This document shows, one piece after another, positions 9,068-18,773 of a stretch of 64,000 bases of DNA; the stretch's first letter is position 1; each line of letters starts with the position of its first letter. The notes beneath the pieces are model-generated. The model did no database searches, had not been told where the DNA came from, and saw only the letters and a program-made list of their open reading frames with translations. The stretch covers positions 1-64,000 of the forward strand of contig CAYMRB010000001.1 in NCBI GenBank assembly GCA_964392615.1, given 5' to 3'. Position numbers and translations under genes: made by a program. This stretch comes from CAYMRB01 sp964392615 (lineage in GTDB: Bacteria; Planctomycetota; UBA8108).

Positions 9068-10087
9068 CTACTTTCTTGGCAGTTTCACGGTCGTCTTCAC
9101 CCAGGCAGCGTACGCCGCCTCGGTCTTCGCGGCCGTTCCGTGACCAGCGTAGAACAGGAAGCGATAGCGGAAGGACTGCTTCGTTCCTTTCTTGATGACG
9201 AGGTCACCCGTTCCCTTCGGCTTACGCTCGAAGTTGTGGACCCCGAACGGATTCGCCGCGACGAGCCCGTAAGCGCGCGCGTGCCACCACGTCGGGTGCC
9301 GGGGATTGGTCGGGTGATCGAAGATCGCTACGCCAACGTCTTTGCCGTCGACCGTCGCGAAGTAGTCGACCCACTTGGCGCGCTTGCCCCAGATCGCACC
9401 GCCCTCGACGCCGCCGTTATTGCGAGCCTTGGCGCCCTTGTCGATGCGCAGGCCCGGGTGCGTCCGGATTCCCGCCGTGCCCTCCTTCGTGTCGCCGAAG
9501 GTGACGTCGCCGTGCGTCGCCTTGATCGTCACCGCGTAGTCGATGGCGCGGTCGCCGCCGGGAAGAAGCACGAAGTCGATCTGTTGCTCGTCCGTGCAGA
9601 CGATCGTGCCGTCGGCCTTGCGCCACTCGTTCTGGAGCGCGACGCCGACGAAGTGCGATGTGCCATCGTTCGTCGAATGCGACCTCGAGTTGTTGACCTG
9701 CGCCTTCGTGCAGACGATACGTCCGGCGTCCTTGCCCAAGTGCCAGAAGCTGACTCCGTTCACCTCGCCGTGCGTGAACCACAGCGATTGGTGGTGCGGG
9801 TGATCGGGCTTCTCGCCCTCGACGCCCTTCTTCATCGGGAAGTGGCGCACCATGCGCACGCCGCCGGGGCCGAGGATCGGATAGACGATCGGCTTCGCGA
9901 AGCCCTTGTGGTGCAGGGACGCGAACGGCTCGCCATCGATGGTGACCGCCACGGCCTTGCCGCCGTCGACGGCGCGAAGCGGACCGGCTTGTGCGGTCGA
10001 CTGGGCGGCGGCGAAACGGCTAACGAGCACGGCGCCGGCGAAAGCGGAGAGAGCCACGAGACCGCGGACCTTGCGATTCGAGAGCAT
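9068..10087 (-). CDS. Secreted DUF6807 (PmoA-like) family protein
   Basis: Translation from the ATG at 10087 gives 339 residues with a signal peptide (MLSNRKVRGLVALSAFAGAV). The body matches the DUF6807 family, often labelled PmoA in planctomycete genomes: GEPFASLHHKGFAKPIVYP, the HPHHQSLWFTHGEVNG block and the C-terminal TNPRHPTWWHARAYG and YRFLFYAG segments. Despite the name, nothing suggests a methane mono-oxygenase subunit. The fold is expected to be a beta-sandwich, and the His-rich HPHHQS block could bind metal or a sugar. Such genes usually sit among carbohydrate-related secreted proteins, as here. Biochemical function is not established. The upstream part of the frame, to 10144, lacks a signal peptide and was not used. 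Confidence 0.88.
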   Translation of the reverse strand: MLSNRKVRGLVALSAFAGAVLVSRFAAAQSTAQAGPLRAVDGGKAVAVTIDGEPFASLHHKGFAKPIVYPILGPGGVRMVRHFPMKKGVEGEKPDHPHHQSLWFTHGEVNGVSFWHLGKDAGRIVCTKAQVNNSRSHSTNDGTSHFVGVALQNEWRKADGTIVCTDEQQIDFVLLPGGDRAIDYAVTIKATHGDVTFGDTKEGTAGIRTHPGLRIDKGAKARNNGGVEGGAIWGKRAKWVDYFATVDGKDVGVAIFDHPTNPRHPTWWHARAYGLVAANPFGVHNFERKPKGTGDLVIKKGTKQSFRYRFLFYAGHGTAAKTEAAYAAWVKTTVKLPRK

Positions 10088-10154
10088 GCTGCGTTTCCTC
10101 TGATCGGTTCGACCTTTGGGCGGCGGGAGCCGCCTCAGAGCCAATGTAGCACGG

Positions 10155-13100
10155 CTAGCGCTCCTCGACGATCACGACATCCGTCCGTCCGCGCCCGAAG
10201 GTCTCCGGGCGGTCCATCTCCTCGGCGTGCGGCGGCGGCGCGAGGAAGCGTCCGATCGTCGTGGCACGTGCGCGATAGGTGAGCTCGACGGTGCCGGCGC
10301 CGAGGCGCGTCGCGAAAGCCTCGACGCGGTCGTCGCGCAGGTTCTCGTGGACCGCCCACGACGACCAGCGCGTGCGCGCGTGCGGCCCGAGGCCTCGCTC
10401 GCTTGCAGAGATCTCGAACCCGGCCGGCAGCGGATCGACGAGGGCGACGTGCTGGCGCCGTGCCGGTGTCGTCAACACGACGCGCACGAGGACCAGCGCG
10501 CCGGCGCGGATGTTCCAACTGCCGTCCTCGAGTCGGATGACATCGTCGCGGTCGTCATCGAGCGACTCGAACACGCGCTCCACGGCGAGGCCACGATCGA
10601 GCTCCGACACCATCGGATCGACGCGCGCGACTTCGAGGGCCAGGCGGTAGTACGCGCGCCCCGCGCCGCTGTGCTGCACGACGACTCGCCCGCCCGCCTC
10701 GCCGAACGCGGCCCTCGGCAGGAACGCCCGGTGTGTCGGCGCATCGCGTCCGACGAGGCGTCCGTCGAGAACGCATCGATCACCGAGCCACGCGCGCGCC
10801 GTCGCGTCGGGGTGCGTCGCCTCGCGCGCTCGGAAGTAGTCCGCCAGCGCGACCAGCGCCACGCTGTTCTCCTGTGTCGTCCGCCACCGCCCGCCGCTGC
10901 GACGCGACAGCAAGCCGCGCGCGAGCTTCGCCGCGAGATCCGCGTCGGCGTCCACCGCCAGCAGTGCGGTCAGCACGAGTGCCTCGGTGCGCGCAGGCGA
11001 GTGGAACAGGAGCCGCTCGTCATCGCCGTCCCGCATCGCGACGTGCGCGACTCCCGCCGACTCGACGACGCACTTCACGAGGCGCTCACGCAGGGTGTCG
11101 ACCGTCAGGTCGTGTTCCGTGCGATCGAGAAGCGGCAGCAGCAGCGCAGCTGCCTCGATCGACAGCTTGCCGGGACCTTCCTCCCACGCGATACGATCCG
11201 CCTCGCCCGCGATGTCGAGCACGTCCAGCGGATCGGAGTGGCGAGATCGTGCGGCGAGAGCGTATGCCTCGAGCGCGGCGCGGCGGAGCGGCGAGTAGTC
11301 CGCCGGAATGTGCCGGCGATGGGTCGCGTTCAAGAACGCCAGACAGCGCGCGATCACGTCATTCGACACACCGAGGCCCCGCGCGTCGGCGCGAAGCAGT
11401 GCATCCGCCACCAACACGCTGACGAAGGGCGGCGCCTCGTCGCGCTCCGACCACAGGCCGAACGCTCCGTTCTCACGTTGCCGTGCGACGAGCGTGGCGA
11501 TGTCCGCATCGATGCGCCGCCGGATCTCGTCCTTCGACGGCAGCGCGCCGCCGAACGCGGGAAGGACGCGGCGCAGCGCGACCGCCGCGAGGAGTCGCGA
11601 CGCGATCTGCTCCGAGGACTCGTAGGGATACGACGTCAGGTAGAGCGCTGCGTCGGTGAGCTCCGTCAGCGCCGTCGGCGACACCGTCAGCTCGACGCCG
11701 CCCGCGTCGCGACGTGCCCCCGCCGGCACCACGATGTCGTGCGCCACGACATCGCGGGCGACCTCGCCGTACGCCGCGTAGGTCTCCGATCTCAGGGCGG
11801 GCCGCACGGGGATATCGGTCTGCGCCGTATCGTCGAGCTCGCCCCCGACGGCGGCGATCTGCACGCGCGCCATGCTGACGTCACCGACGTCGGGAACGCG
11901 CGCCGTGAAGCGGAGCTCGGCTCGATCACCCGCGTCGACCGTGACGCGACGTCCGGTCGTGTCGATCCACTCGAGACCTCGCGCGCGCACCGCAACGTCG
12001 ACGTCGAGCGCGACAGGCGAGCCGTTCTCGACGAGCACGGGCAGCTCGAAGCGATCGCCACGGCGCACGAATCGCGGCGGCGACGAGCGCAGCCTCAGCG
12101 GCGGCCGCACGATGATCGTGCGCGCATCGGTATGTCCGGCCTGCGCCGCACCGGCGACCGCGACGGCCCCGACGCGATAGTGCGTCAGGTTGTCGGGCAG
12201 ATCGACCGTGACACTGGCGCGACCGTTCGCGTCGGTGCGCACTGTCGGCACGAACAGCGCGAGCGAGTCGAAGCTCCTGCGCAACTCGAGCTGCGGGTGC
12301 TGCGCCTCGGGGCCGAGGTCGACCGCGGCGAATCGCACGCTGCGGTCAACCGGAGCATCGGGCAGCTCGGAGTAGCTCTTGGGCGCGAACCGCCATGCGA
12401 TGGCGGCCGGGTCGAGGTCGACGACCGAGAATCGCGTCGCGCGCCAGGTCGCCAGCGGCGCGTGATATGCCGTCCAACTCGCGAGCGGATCGTGACGCCA
12501 GGAGGGCTCGCACAGCGCGAGCATGGCATCGTCGACGATGACGAGGGCGGCGTCGGCGTCGGCGACCGGACGATCCAGCGCGTCGCGAACGAGGAGGTCG
12601 ACGATCGTGCTTCCGCCCGGTGTCGACACGTCGTCACGCGGCACCGCGGACACGTCAAGGCGCCGTGGCTCGTTCGACACGTACAGCGTCGCGCCCGTGT
12701 GCGCGACCACGGAGCGGCGCGGCATCGGGGCGGTTGCGTCCGCCGACTCCACACCGAAGGAGCGACGGGCCGCGCGCCCCGACAGCGTGATGTGCGCCCA
12801 GACGACGGGCGCGTGGCTCGGCTCGATCGGAATCCGCAGGACGTGCGAGCGCTCGGTCATCCTGAATCGCCGGCTCTCGACGATGCCGCTGCGAAGAAGG
12901 CAGAGCGTGCCCTCGGCTGGCGCGAACGACGAGAGGACGAGCACCTCGGCAACGTCGCCCGCCTCGTACTGCGGTCGATCCGTGATGGCCTCGGCGGTCT
13001 CGTCCTCGAAGTCCGGCACCGGCGTGCATTCCGGGCCGGCGAGCCAGAGCGTGCGCTCGCTCTCGGCGCGTCGTCCGGATTCGTCCTCGACGCTGACGCG

Positions 13101-16100
13101 GACGCGATAGATTCCCGACTTCTCGCGCGGCAGCTCGATCGTCACGGGCCCGTCACCCGACAGCACGTCGGTGGTCGTCAGATCGGTCTCGACGATCTCC
13201 CAATCGTCTTCCTCCGCGTCATAGAACTCGTCCTCGCTCTTCGGCCGCCGCTCGCGCTCGATCAGCTCCCACTCGATGCGCGTCGTCGCGACTCGCATCG
13301 TGCGGCCGGCCAGCGGCGCGCCGTCGAGGTCGGTGACAACGGCGTCGATGCGCAGCGGCTCTCCGGCGTACGCGTACGGACGCTCGGCTCGCAAGCCGAT
13401 CTGCGCGGCGGCGGGGAACACCGTCAGCCGCGTCGCAGCCGTCCGTTCCCCGTGACTCCCGTCCGCGGCACGAGCCGTCGCCGTCAGCCGCAGAGGCCGC
13501 GGCGGCTCGATCGGTTCGAGGTCGACGCGCAGACGGTGGACGCCGTCGATGTCCGTTCGACCGACCCGATGCGATTCGTGGACGTGCGATGCGTCGTGCA
13601 ACTCGAGCTGGTCGTGGTGCCACCACGGAACCCACGTGCCGAACGTGAAGCCGGGCCACCGCGCGAGGCGGACGCTGGCCGGCACGGACCGGACCTCCCA
13701 GGCGACCTCCGTGTCCGGCAGCACCTCGCCCGTGAAGTACCGCGCCACCGCCGTCAGCTCGGCGGTGGAGCCCGCAATGCAGGACCGTGACTCGCGAGAG
13801 ACGTCGACCTCGAAGCGCGGTGGGCGTTCCTCCTCGACGATGAAGCGGTGCACGTGGGTCGTGGTCACGTCGTCGAGCTTCGACGAGCTGACCGCGTTCA
13901 GCTCGAGCGAGTATTCGCCGAGCGGACCATCGGCCGGGAGATCGAACGCGATCTCGAAGCCACCGGTCGCTGTCAGCGGAGCACGACCGCGGCAGATCTC
14001 TGCACCTGGGAAGTCGAACCGGGGGTGTGGGCGTGGAGCCCTCGCGATGTACTCGATGGACTCGAGCGCGTCGCCCGGGAGCTCGACGTCGCCGTCGGGC
14101 TGCACGCGCACGATCCGCACCCAGCCCTTGGCGCGAACCCGCTCGCCGCCGCGGTAGAACGAGCGATCGTCGATCACGTGCCAGGCGAGCTCGTCGGGAA
14201 CCTCGTGCCGCTGCCAGCCGAACAGGTACCCGTCGTCGTCCTCCCCGTCGTCGAACCACTCCGAGTAAGGCAGGAAGGCGACGTCCGCACCTCGGCGCGC
14301 GACGACGATGCGCTGCTTGCCCGTCGACGGAAGCGGCAACCGAGCTTCGCCGTCGGCGTTCGTCACCGCGCTCGGCCCGTCGGGCTCGAGACTCACTTCG
14401 ACGCCCGCGAGCGGGCGGCCTTCGGCGAACGACGCGACGCGCACGATCGCCACCGTCGCGTCGGCGTGGACTTCGATGCTGAGGTCGCTGCGATGCAGCC
14501 ACAGGCTCTGACCCGACGTCCAGCCGTCAGTCGTGCCGCGCGCGGGCACCTCGAGTTCGACGACGAGATGGCCATGGCCGTCATCGAAGAACGGCGCGAG
14601 GTCGACCTTGACGAGCGACTGCCGCCATCGTTCGTCACCCGGAACGTAGCAGTAGTCGTCGAGCGTGGCTCGGACGCGCACGATCTCGCGATGCAGAGGG
14701 GCCCCGAGCGACCGCGGTGCGCGCCGATAGCGACGGAACGCGGGCCAATCCGCCGGCGAGACTCGATGCACGCGATACGCGAAACGATCGAGCTCGTACG
14801 GCAGGACGGGCAGGAACGGCGGGACGTGCGGATCGAGGACCGTGAGGAGCGCGTTGATCGTCAGCAGTTCGCCCCGGTCGTGATGTCCCCGTCGCCTGCT
14901 GGTGACGAAGCTGACGGTCACCGGTGCGGCGAGCGTCTGCCCGGACGTGTCGCGCAACGTCGCGGGCAACGTGACGTCGTAGGCCGTCAGCGGCTGCCAG
15001 TCGGCGTGGAGATCGAGCGCATTGTCCCGGACGCGCGCTCTGAGGTTCTCGACTGCCGGATCGACCCGGATCGCCGTGACGTCGACGCTGGCTGGTTCGA
15101 TGTCGTTCGTGAACTCGAAGTGCACGGACGAATCGAGTCCGCCATCGCTGACGAACAGGGACCGCTCGAACGTGCCGTGCGTCCGAAAGGTGAACCTCTG
15201 CGCCTCTGCGGCGCGCGGCCCCTCGACGGAACGCAGACCCGGGCCGACGTCGACCGCGACCACCTCGTCCGGCGGCAACGGATCGACGACGACGAGACCG
15301 ACGCTGCGGTCGCGAGGAGAGTCCAAGCCGCGCTCGAGCTCATCCTCGGTCGCTGCGCGCGTCCGGTGCTCGCCGGCGGGGCTCGTGACGCGAATCGACG
15401 CGCGAGCACTCGCGGCATCGATCCGCTGGTCGAGAGTGACGACGATGACCGGTCGAAGCGTTGCAGGCGTGCTCTTCGGTGCGAAACCGACGACCTCCGG
15501 AGCGGGCGTCGCGAACTCCCACTCGACCGCCTTCTCGAGCTTCGCGCCCGCGAGCGAGGTCAGCGTCCGTGGAACGGTGACCCGAAACGTCGACGCGAGC
15601 GGGAATCGCGCCGCCGCCGACGCATTCGTGCCGCGCGCGCGGAATTCGAGCATGCGCGCGCCGGTCCATCGCCACGTGCCCTCGACGGCGGGCGCGATCA
15701 CGGGCGGCGTCGCGGGTGGCGGCGCGCCGTGTGCGACCATCGGCGCGGAGAAGTTGATCGTGATCGAATCGGCCGCCGCGACCTCGCCGACGGGAGCGCG
15801 GCGCAAGATCGTCAGCGGAACGGATGGCCGCGCAGGCGGCGGAGGAGTGACATCGACGCTCGCAGGAAACGGCGCGTCGACCGTGCGGGCCTTCGGCGGC
15901 GCAGGCCGTTCGATGACGACCAGCTTGCGGCGCGGCGGGGGCGCCTCGAGCGGCGGGAGACGGCCGAGCACGGCCTGACGGCGCGCGTCGTCCAGGGGCG
16001 CGACATCGGTGTTCGTGGACGGAGAGGTCGATTGCGGCGCAGTGTCGTTCGGTGCGACGGCGCGCAATCGAAACGGTGGGGACGGGCTGTCGTCGACGGC

Positions 16101-16184
16101 CGGCTGCTTCGCCGGTTCGTCGGAGCGCGCAGAAAGAGGAAGGGCGACCGCGAGAATCGCGGCGAGCACTCGTAGAGCGGTCAT
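10155..16184 (-). CDS. Large alpha-2-macroglobulin family protein lacking the thioester cysteine
   Basis: The ATG at 16184 gives a signal peptide (MTALRVLAAILAVALPLSA) and a 2009-residue protein, longer than typical bacterial alpha-2-macroglobulins of about 1500-1700. It contains a Pro-rich N-terminal stretch, Ig-like macroglobulin domains, and a core with the family hallmarks RPPLRLRSSPPRFVRRGDRF and ELTVSPTALTEL. The thioester-region motif reads YPYESSEQ (residues 1519-1526), where active members have Cys at position 1523. That residue is serine, so no thioester can form. Helical thioester-domain repeats and a receptor-domain-like C-terminus (ending about 2009) follow. Family members trap host or foreign proteases; this one could only act non-covalently. 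No penicillin-binding protein 1C gene is adjacent. Confidence 0.92.
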   Translation of the reverse strand: MTALRVLAAILAVALPLSARSDEPAKQPAVDDSPSPPFRLRAVAPNDTAPQSTSPSTNTDVAPLDDARRQAVLGRLPPLEAPPPRRKLVVIERPAPPKARTVDAPFPASVDVTPPPPARPSVPLTILRRAPVGEVAAADSITINFSAPMVAHGAPPPATPPVIAPAVEGTWRWTGARMLEFRARGTNASAAARFPLASTFRVTVPRTLTSLAGAKLEKAVEWEFATPAPEVVGFAPKSTPATLRPVIVVTLDQRIDAASARASIRVTSPAGEHRTRAATEDELERGLDSPRDRSVGLVVVDPLPPDEVVAVDVGPGLRSVEGPRAAEAQRFTFRTHGTFERSLFVSDGGLDSSVHFEFTNDIEPASVDVTAIRVDPAVENLRARVRDNALDLHADWQPLTAYDVTLPATLRDTSGQTLAAPVTVSFVTSRRRGHHDRGELLTINALLTVLDPHVPPFLPVLPYELDRFAYRVHRVSPADWPAFRRYRRAPRSLGAPLHREIVRVRATLDDYCYVPGDERWRQSLVKVDLAPFFDDGHGHLVVELEVPARGTTDGWTSGQSLWLHRSDLSIEVHADATVAIVRVASFAEGRPLAGVEVSLEPDGPSAVTNADGEARLPLPSTGKQRIVVARRGADVAFLPYSEWFDDGEDDDGYLFGWQRHEVPDELAWHVIDDRSFYRGGERVRAKGWVRIVRVQPDGDVELPGDALESIEYIARAPRPHPRFDFPGAEICRGRAPLTATGGFEIAFDLPADGPLGEYSLELNAVSSSKLDDVTTTHVHRFIVEEERPPRFEVDVSRESRSCIAGSTAELTAVARYFTGEVLPDTEVAWEVRSVPASVRLARWPGFTFGTWVPWWHHDQLELHDASHVHESHRVGRTDIDGVHRLRVDLEPIEPPRPLRLTATARAADGSHGERTAATRLTVFPAAAQIGLRAERPYAYAGEPLRIDAVVTDLDGAPLAGRTMRVATTRIEWELIERERRPKSEDEFYDAEEDDWEIVETDLTTTDVLSGDGPVTIELPREKSGIYRVRVSVEDESGRRAESERTLWLAGPECTPVPDFEDETAEAITDRPQYEAGDVAEVLVLSSFAPAEGTLCLLRSGIVESRRFRMTERSHVLRIPIEPSHAPVVWAHITLSGRAARRSFGVESADATAPMPRRSVVAHTGATLYVSNEPRRLDVSAVPRDDVSTPGGSTIVDLLVRDALDRPVADADAALVIVDDAMLALCEPSWRHDPLASWTAYHAPLATWRATRFSVVDLDPAAIAWRFAPKSYSELPDAPVDRSVRFAAVDLGPEAQHPQLELRRSFDSLALFVPTVRTDANGRASVTVDLPDNLTHYRVGAVAVAGAAQAGHTDARTIIVRPPLRLRSSPPRFVRRGDRFELPVLVENGSPVALDVDVAVRARGLEWIDTTGRRVTVDAGDRAELRFTARVPDVGDVSMARVQIAAVGGELDDTAQTDIPVRPALRSETYAAYGEVARDVVAHDIVVPAGARRDAGGVELTVSPTALTELTDAALYLTSYPYESSEQIASRLLAAVALRRVLPAFGGALPSKDEIRRRIDADIATLVARQRENGAFGLWSERDEAPPFVSVLVADALLRADARGLGVSNDVIARCLAFLNATHRRHIPADYSPLRRAALEAYALAARSRHSDPLDVLDIAGEADRIAWEEGPGKLSIEAAALLLPLLDRTEHDLTVDTLRERLVKCVVESAGVAHVAMRDGDDERLLFHSPARTEALVLTALLAVDADADLAAKLARGLLSRRSGGRWRTTQENSVALVALADYFRAREATHPDATARAWLGDRCVLDGRLVGRDAPTHRAFLPRAAFGEAGGRVVVQHSGAGRAYYRLALEVARVDPMVSELDRGLAVERVFESLDDDRDDVIRLEDGSWNIRAGALVLVRVVLTTPARRQHVALVDPLPAGFEISASERGLGPHARTRWSSWAVHENLRDDRVEAFATRLGAGTVELTYRARATTIGRFLAPPPHAEEMDRPETFGRGRTDVVIVEER

Positions 16185-16260
16185 GGCGCCTCCGTCCGGC
16201 GGCGGGCGGTCCCCTCTCTCGACGCCAGTGTACGCGGAGACGATCAGCGACCCAAGCGCG

Positions 16261-17445
16261 TCAGCGCGGCTTCTTCTTCCACGCCCGCACCCAATCGATC
16301 GAGTAAGTCGACGGCAGGTCGTCATCGCGCGGCAGGCCGAACCACTTCGGCATCGTCTCGCTGTCGAAGTTCAACGTCAGCGGCTGGTGCCACGAACCGT
16401 TCGGACCGCGGCGCACGAGCTGGCCGTCGAAGTAGAACTTGATCTCGTCCTCGTCCCACTCGAGCCCGTAGACGTGAAAGTCGTCGGCAAGGTCCTGCGG
16501 CGCGATGAACGCGCTGCCGCGACTCCAGTGGTTCTTCTTGGTCGGCGTGTGGAACACGTGCACGTTCATGTTCACCTTGCGCTCGAAGCCCTTCGCGCCG
16601 CCGCCGATCTCGAACACGTCGATCTCGGTCCACCACTCCTTGCAGGAGTCGTAGAACCAGAACGAGCTCGACCCCGCCGACCGCATCGGCCTGGCGCGCA
16701 CTTCGAAGTAGCCGTACCGCACGCGCGTCTTGCTCTTCACGGCGGCGCAGGAGTACGAGTGGAAGCCCCGCTCCCGCAAGCGCTCCGGAATCGTGTCGCG
16801 GCGCATCGTGAGCTCGAGCCGGCCGTCTTTGACGCGAACGTTCTCGGGACGGAAGAGACCCGGCTGGCGCCCCTTCCACTGCGGGTTCGTCGGCCACCAT
16901 CTCGCGCGATCGAGCTCGGTGCCGTTGAACTCGTCGCTGAGCGGCTCGTACCGCGCCCATCCGCCCGCGTTCTTCTGGTCGGACAGCGGGAACGCGTCCG
17001 TCGTGCGCACGGATGCGGGCGCTGCCGCGTCGGGCTTCACGTCGCGCCAGCCTTTGCGACCCGGCTCCGGCGTCGACGGCGGGCGATCGAAGATTCCCTC
17101 GAGCGCCGGAAACTCGGTGCGGCTGAACGACATCTTCTGCAGCATCGGCCGCCACACATTGTCAGCCTCGGTCGCGGGAAGGAAGGCGACCGCGTGCACG
17201 ACACCGCCTCGGGGCAGCGCGAAGGGCCCGCGATAGCGGCGCGACGACTCCCAGGTCGCCGCCTTCGTCTGCAGCCAATAGCGGATCTCGACGCCGGGCT
17301 TCGACGTGAGCGAGACCTTGCCGAACGGATCCCGGCGGGCGGTCGGCGCTTCGGGGGCGTCGTCGGCACCTCGAGCGCCGGTCGACGTGATCGATAGACA
17401 GGCCACGAACGCGATGAGACGCAGGTGGGACGTGGACGTGGACAT
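16261..17445 (-). CDS. GH16 family glycoside hydrolase (agarase/carrageenase-like)
   Basis: The 394-residue product starts with a signal peptide (MSTSTSHLRLIAFVACLSIT). Residues about 45-110 resemble the small chitobiase C-terminal-like domain found on many secreted hydrolases (RRYRGPFALPRGGVVHAVAF). Residues about 165-390 form a GH16 jelly-roll with the catalytic signature EIDVFE at 274-279: nucleophile Glu274, assisting Asp276, acid/base Glu279. Nearby blocks YGYFEVRARPM and FHVYGLEWDEDEIKFYFDG are typical. GH16 enzymes cleave beta-1,3 or beta-1,4 bonds in laminarin, agar, porphyran or carrageenan; the blocks lean toward the agarase/carrageenase side, but the substrate cannot be fixed by eye. 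It lies 76 bases upstream of the macroglobulin gene on the same strand. Confidence 0.92.
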   Translation of the reverse strand: MSTSTSHLRLIAFVACLSITSTGARGADDAPEAPTARRDPFGKVSLTSKPGVEIRYWLQTKAATWESSRRYRGPFALPRGGVVHAVAFLPATEADNVWRPMLQKMSFSRTEFPALEGIFDRPPSTPEPGRKGWRDVKPDAAAPASVRTTDAFPLSDQKNAGGWARYEPLSDEFNGTELDRARWWPTNPQWKGRQPGLFRPENVRVKDGRLELTMRRDTIPERLRERGFHSYSCAAVKSKTRVRYGYFEVRARPMRSAGSSSFWFYDSCKEWWTEIDVFEIGGGAKGFERKVNMNVHVFHTPTKKNHWSRGSAFIAPQDLADDFHVYGLEWDEDEIKFYFDGQLVRRGPNGSWHQPLTLNFDSETMPKWFGLPRDDDLPSTYSIDWVRAWKKKPR

Positions 17446-17459
17446 GGCGGCACCTTCGC

Positions 17460-18773
17460 TCAGAAGAACGCGACGAAGTACTCGATTCGTCGTTCCTCAC
17501 CGTCGGGGCCTGTGAGGCCCTCGATCGTTACGAAGTATACGGCACCGGCTCGGACGGTTGCCCCCTTCGGTCGAAAGATCACCGCCGGACCGCTGCCGAG
17601 GTTCTTCTCGCAGGTGGAGAGATGATCGTTCTCCAGAGGCGGAATCCGCTGGATCTTCGCCCGGCTCGTCGTGACGCTCGGGACGCGGCGCACCGAGGCC
17701 CGTACCGCCCGCCGGTCGCCCAGATCGTATTCCGAAGGGTGGAGCGACACGTGCCACGCGTTCGTCGAGGCGAAGAGATTGGCAGGCATGTAGCCTCGGG
17801 GCGGAAACGCGATGATGTCCCACTGCGGCACGGTTTCGGCGCTCTTGTCCGTGGCCCACATCGCGACGTACTTGCCGCTGAGCCCGAAGCCTGTCTTCGC
17901 CATCGCCGGGCCCAGACACCAACGTCGGTGCCCCACGGCGTCGATGTTGGACGGACCGGAGTCCCGCATGAACCCGTCGACCGAGCTCGGCAGATTGCCG
18001 ATCTGGTGGAGATTGCTCTTCTTCGCCCCTTCCTTTCCCAGCTCGAAGATGTCCTTCGGTACACCGGGATTCTTGTCGATGTGGTGCGTCATCCGTCCGA
18101 GCCTCACGAGAATCTCGGTAGCTGCGGCGCACTTCTCGTTCATGTCGCGGTCGAGGGTGAGGTTCTCCCACGGAACGCCGGCTGCACACCGATACTCCCG
18201 GAGTCGGCGCAGCGCTCCTCGGGCGGTCTCGGGTGCACCCGCGAGATCGACCGCCGATTCCTGTGCTCTGGTCAGATCGCGGCGGATCTCGATCCTCGAC
18301 CGTGGCAGAGCGAGGAAGCCTTCGACCCAGATCTCCTCCGAGACCGTGCGCCCGAGGCGGTAGCTCCTGCGGGGGCCGTGCAGATCACCCCGGACGTACT
18401 TGCAGGTGAGAGACTGCTTGCCCCGCTCGTCGTACTCGACGTAGCTGCCGTCGAGCTTGCCGTGTCGGTACTTGGCGGCGACCTTCTTCTTGCCATTGGG
18501 CCAGTACTCCGTGTACGAGCCATGACGGTGCCCCTTGGAGTTCGTGCTGTAGACGAGCTTCTTCTTGCCGCTCGCGTACTTCTCGACCGTTCGCCCTGCC
18601 GACGCCGTGGTCGATGCGAACGCAACGATGGCCAGTGTCAAGAGCCAGTATGTCGCAGGCCTGCACCGAGGTATTCGTGATCTATGCGCGGTCGAACACG
18701 GCGTGAAGAGGGGTGACAGAATGTGGGATCGTCCCTGGTCGGGACCCAGAGTGGCGCCTGTCGACTGGTTCAT
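17460..18773 (-). CDS. MORN-like repeat plus CAP (SCP/PR-1) domain protein, exported
   Basis: The reading frame begins at ATG 18773, but the signal peptide-like stretch (ATYWLLTLAIVAFASTTASA) lies at about residues 41-60, leaving an unusually long N-region. I found no closer in-frame ATG or GTG. Residues about 64-140 hold three MORN-type antitoxin-like repeats, for example GSYTEYWPNGKKK and GSYVEYDERGKQS. Residues about 175-320 look like a CAP domain, with LTLDRDMNEKCAAATEIL, GRMTHH and GHRRWCLGP. CAP proteins are secreted and of diverse, mostly unclear function in bacteria. A beta-rich C-terminal tail (about 330-437) ends in YFVAFF. It may be transcribed together with the GH16 gene, 14 bases downstream. 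Confidence 0.75.
   Translation of the reverse strand: MNQSTGATLGPDQGRSHILSPLFTPCSTAHRSRIPRCRPATYWLLTLAIVAFASTTASAGRTVEKYASGKKKLVYSTNSKGHRHGSYTEYWPNGKKKVAAKYRHGKLDGSYVEYDERGKQSLTCKYVRGDLHGPRRSYRLGRTVSEEIWVEGFLALPRSRIEIRRDLTRAQESAVDLAGAPETARGALRRLREYRCAAGVPWENLTLDRDMNEKCAAATEILVRLGRMTHHIDKNPGVPKDIFELGKEGAKKSNLHQIGNLPSSVDGFMRDSGPSNIDAVGHRRWCLGPAMAKTGFGLSGKYVAMWATDKSAETVPQWDIIAFPPRGYMPANLFASTNAWHVSLHPSEYDLGDRRAVRASVRRVPSVTTSRAKIQRIPPLENDHLSTCEKNLGSGPAVIFRPKGATVRAGAVYFVTIEGLTGPDGEERRIEYFVAFF

Noticed and set aside
10116..13790. 1224-codon plus-strand open frame
   Set aside because: Antisense shadow of the alpha-2-macroglobulin gene; Arg/Asp-rich composition without recognisable domains.
13848..16175. 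775-codon plus-strand open frame
   Set aside because: Antisense shadow of the same macroglobulin gene.
10155..16184. Reading the macroglobulin as an active covalent protease trap
   Set aside because: The thioester cysteine is replaced by serine.
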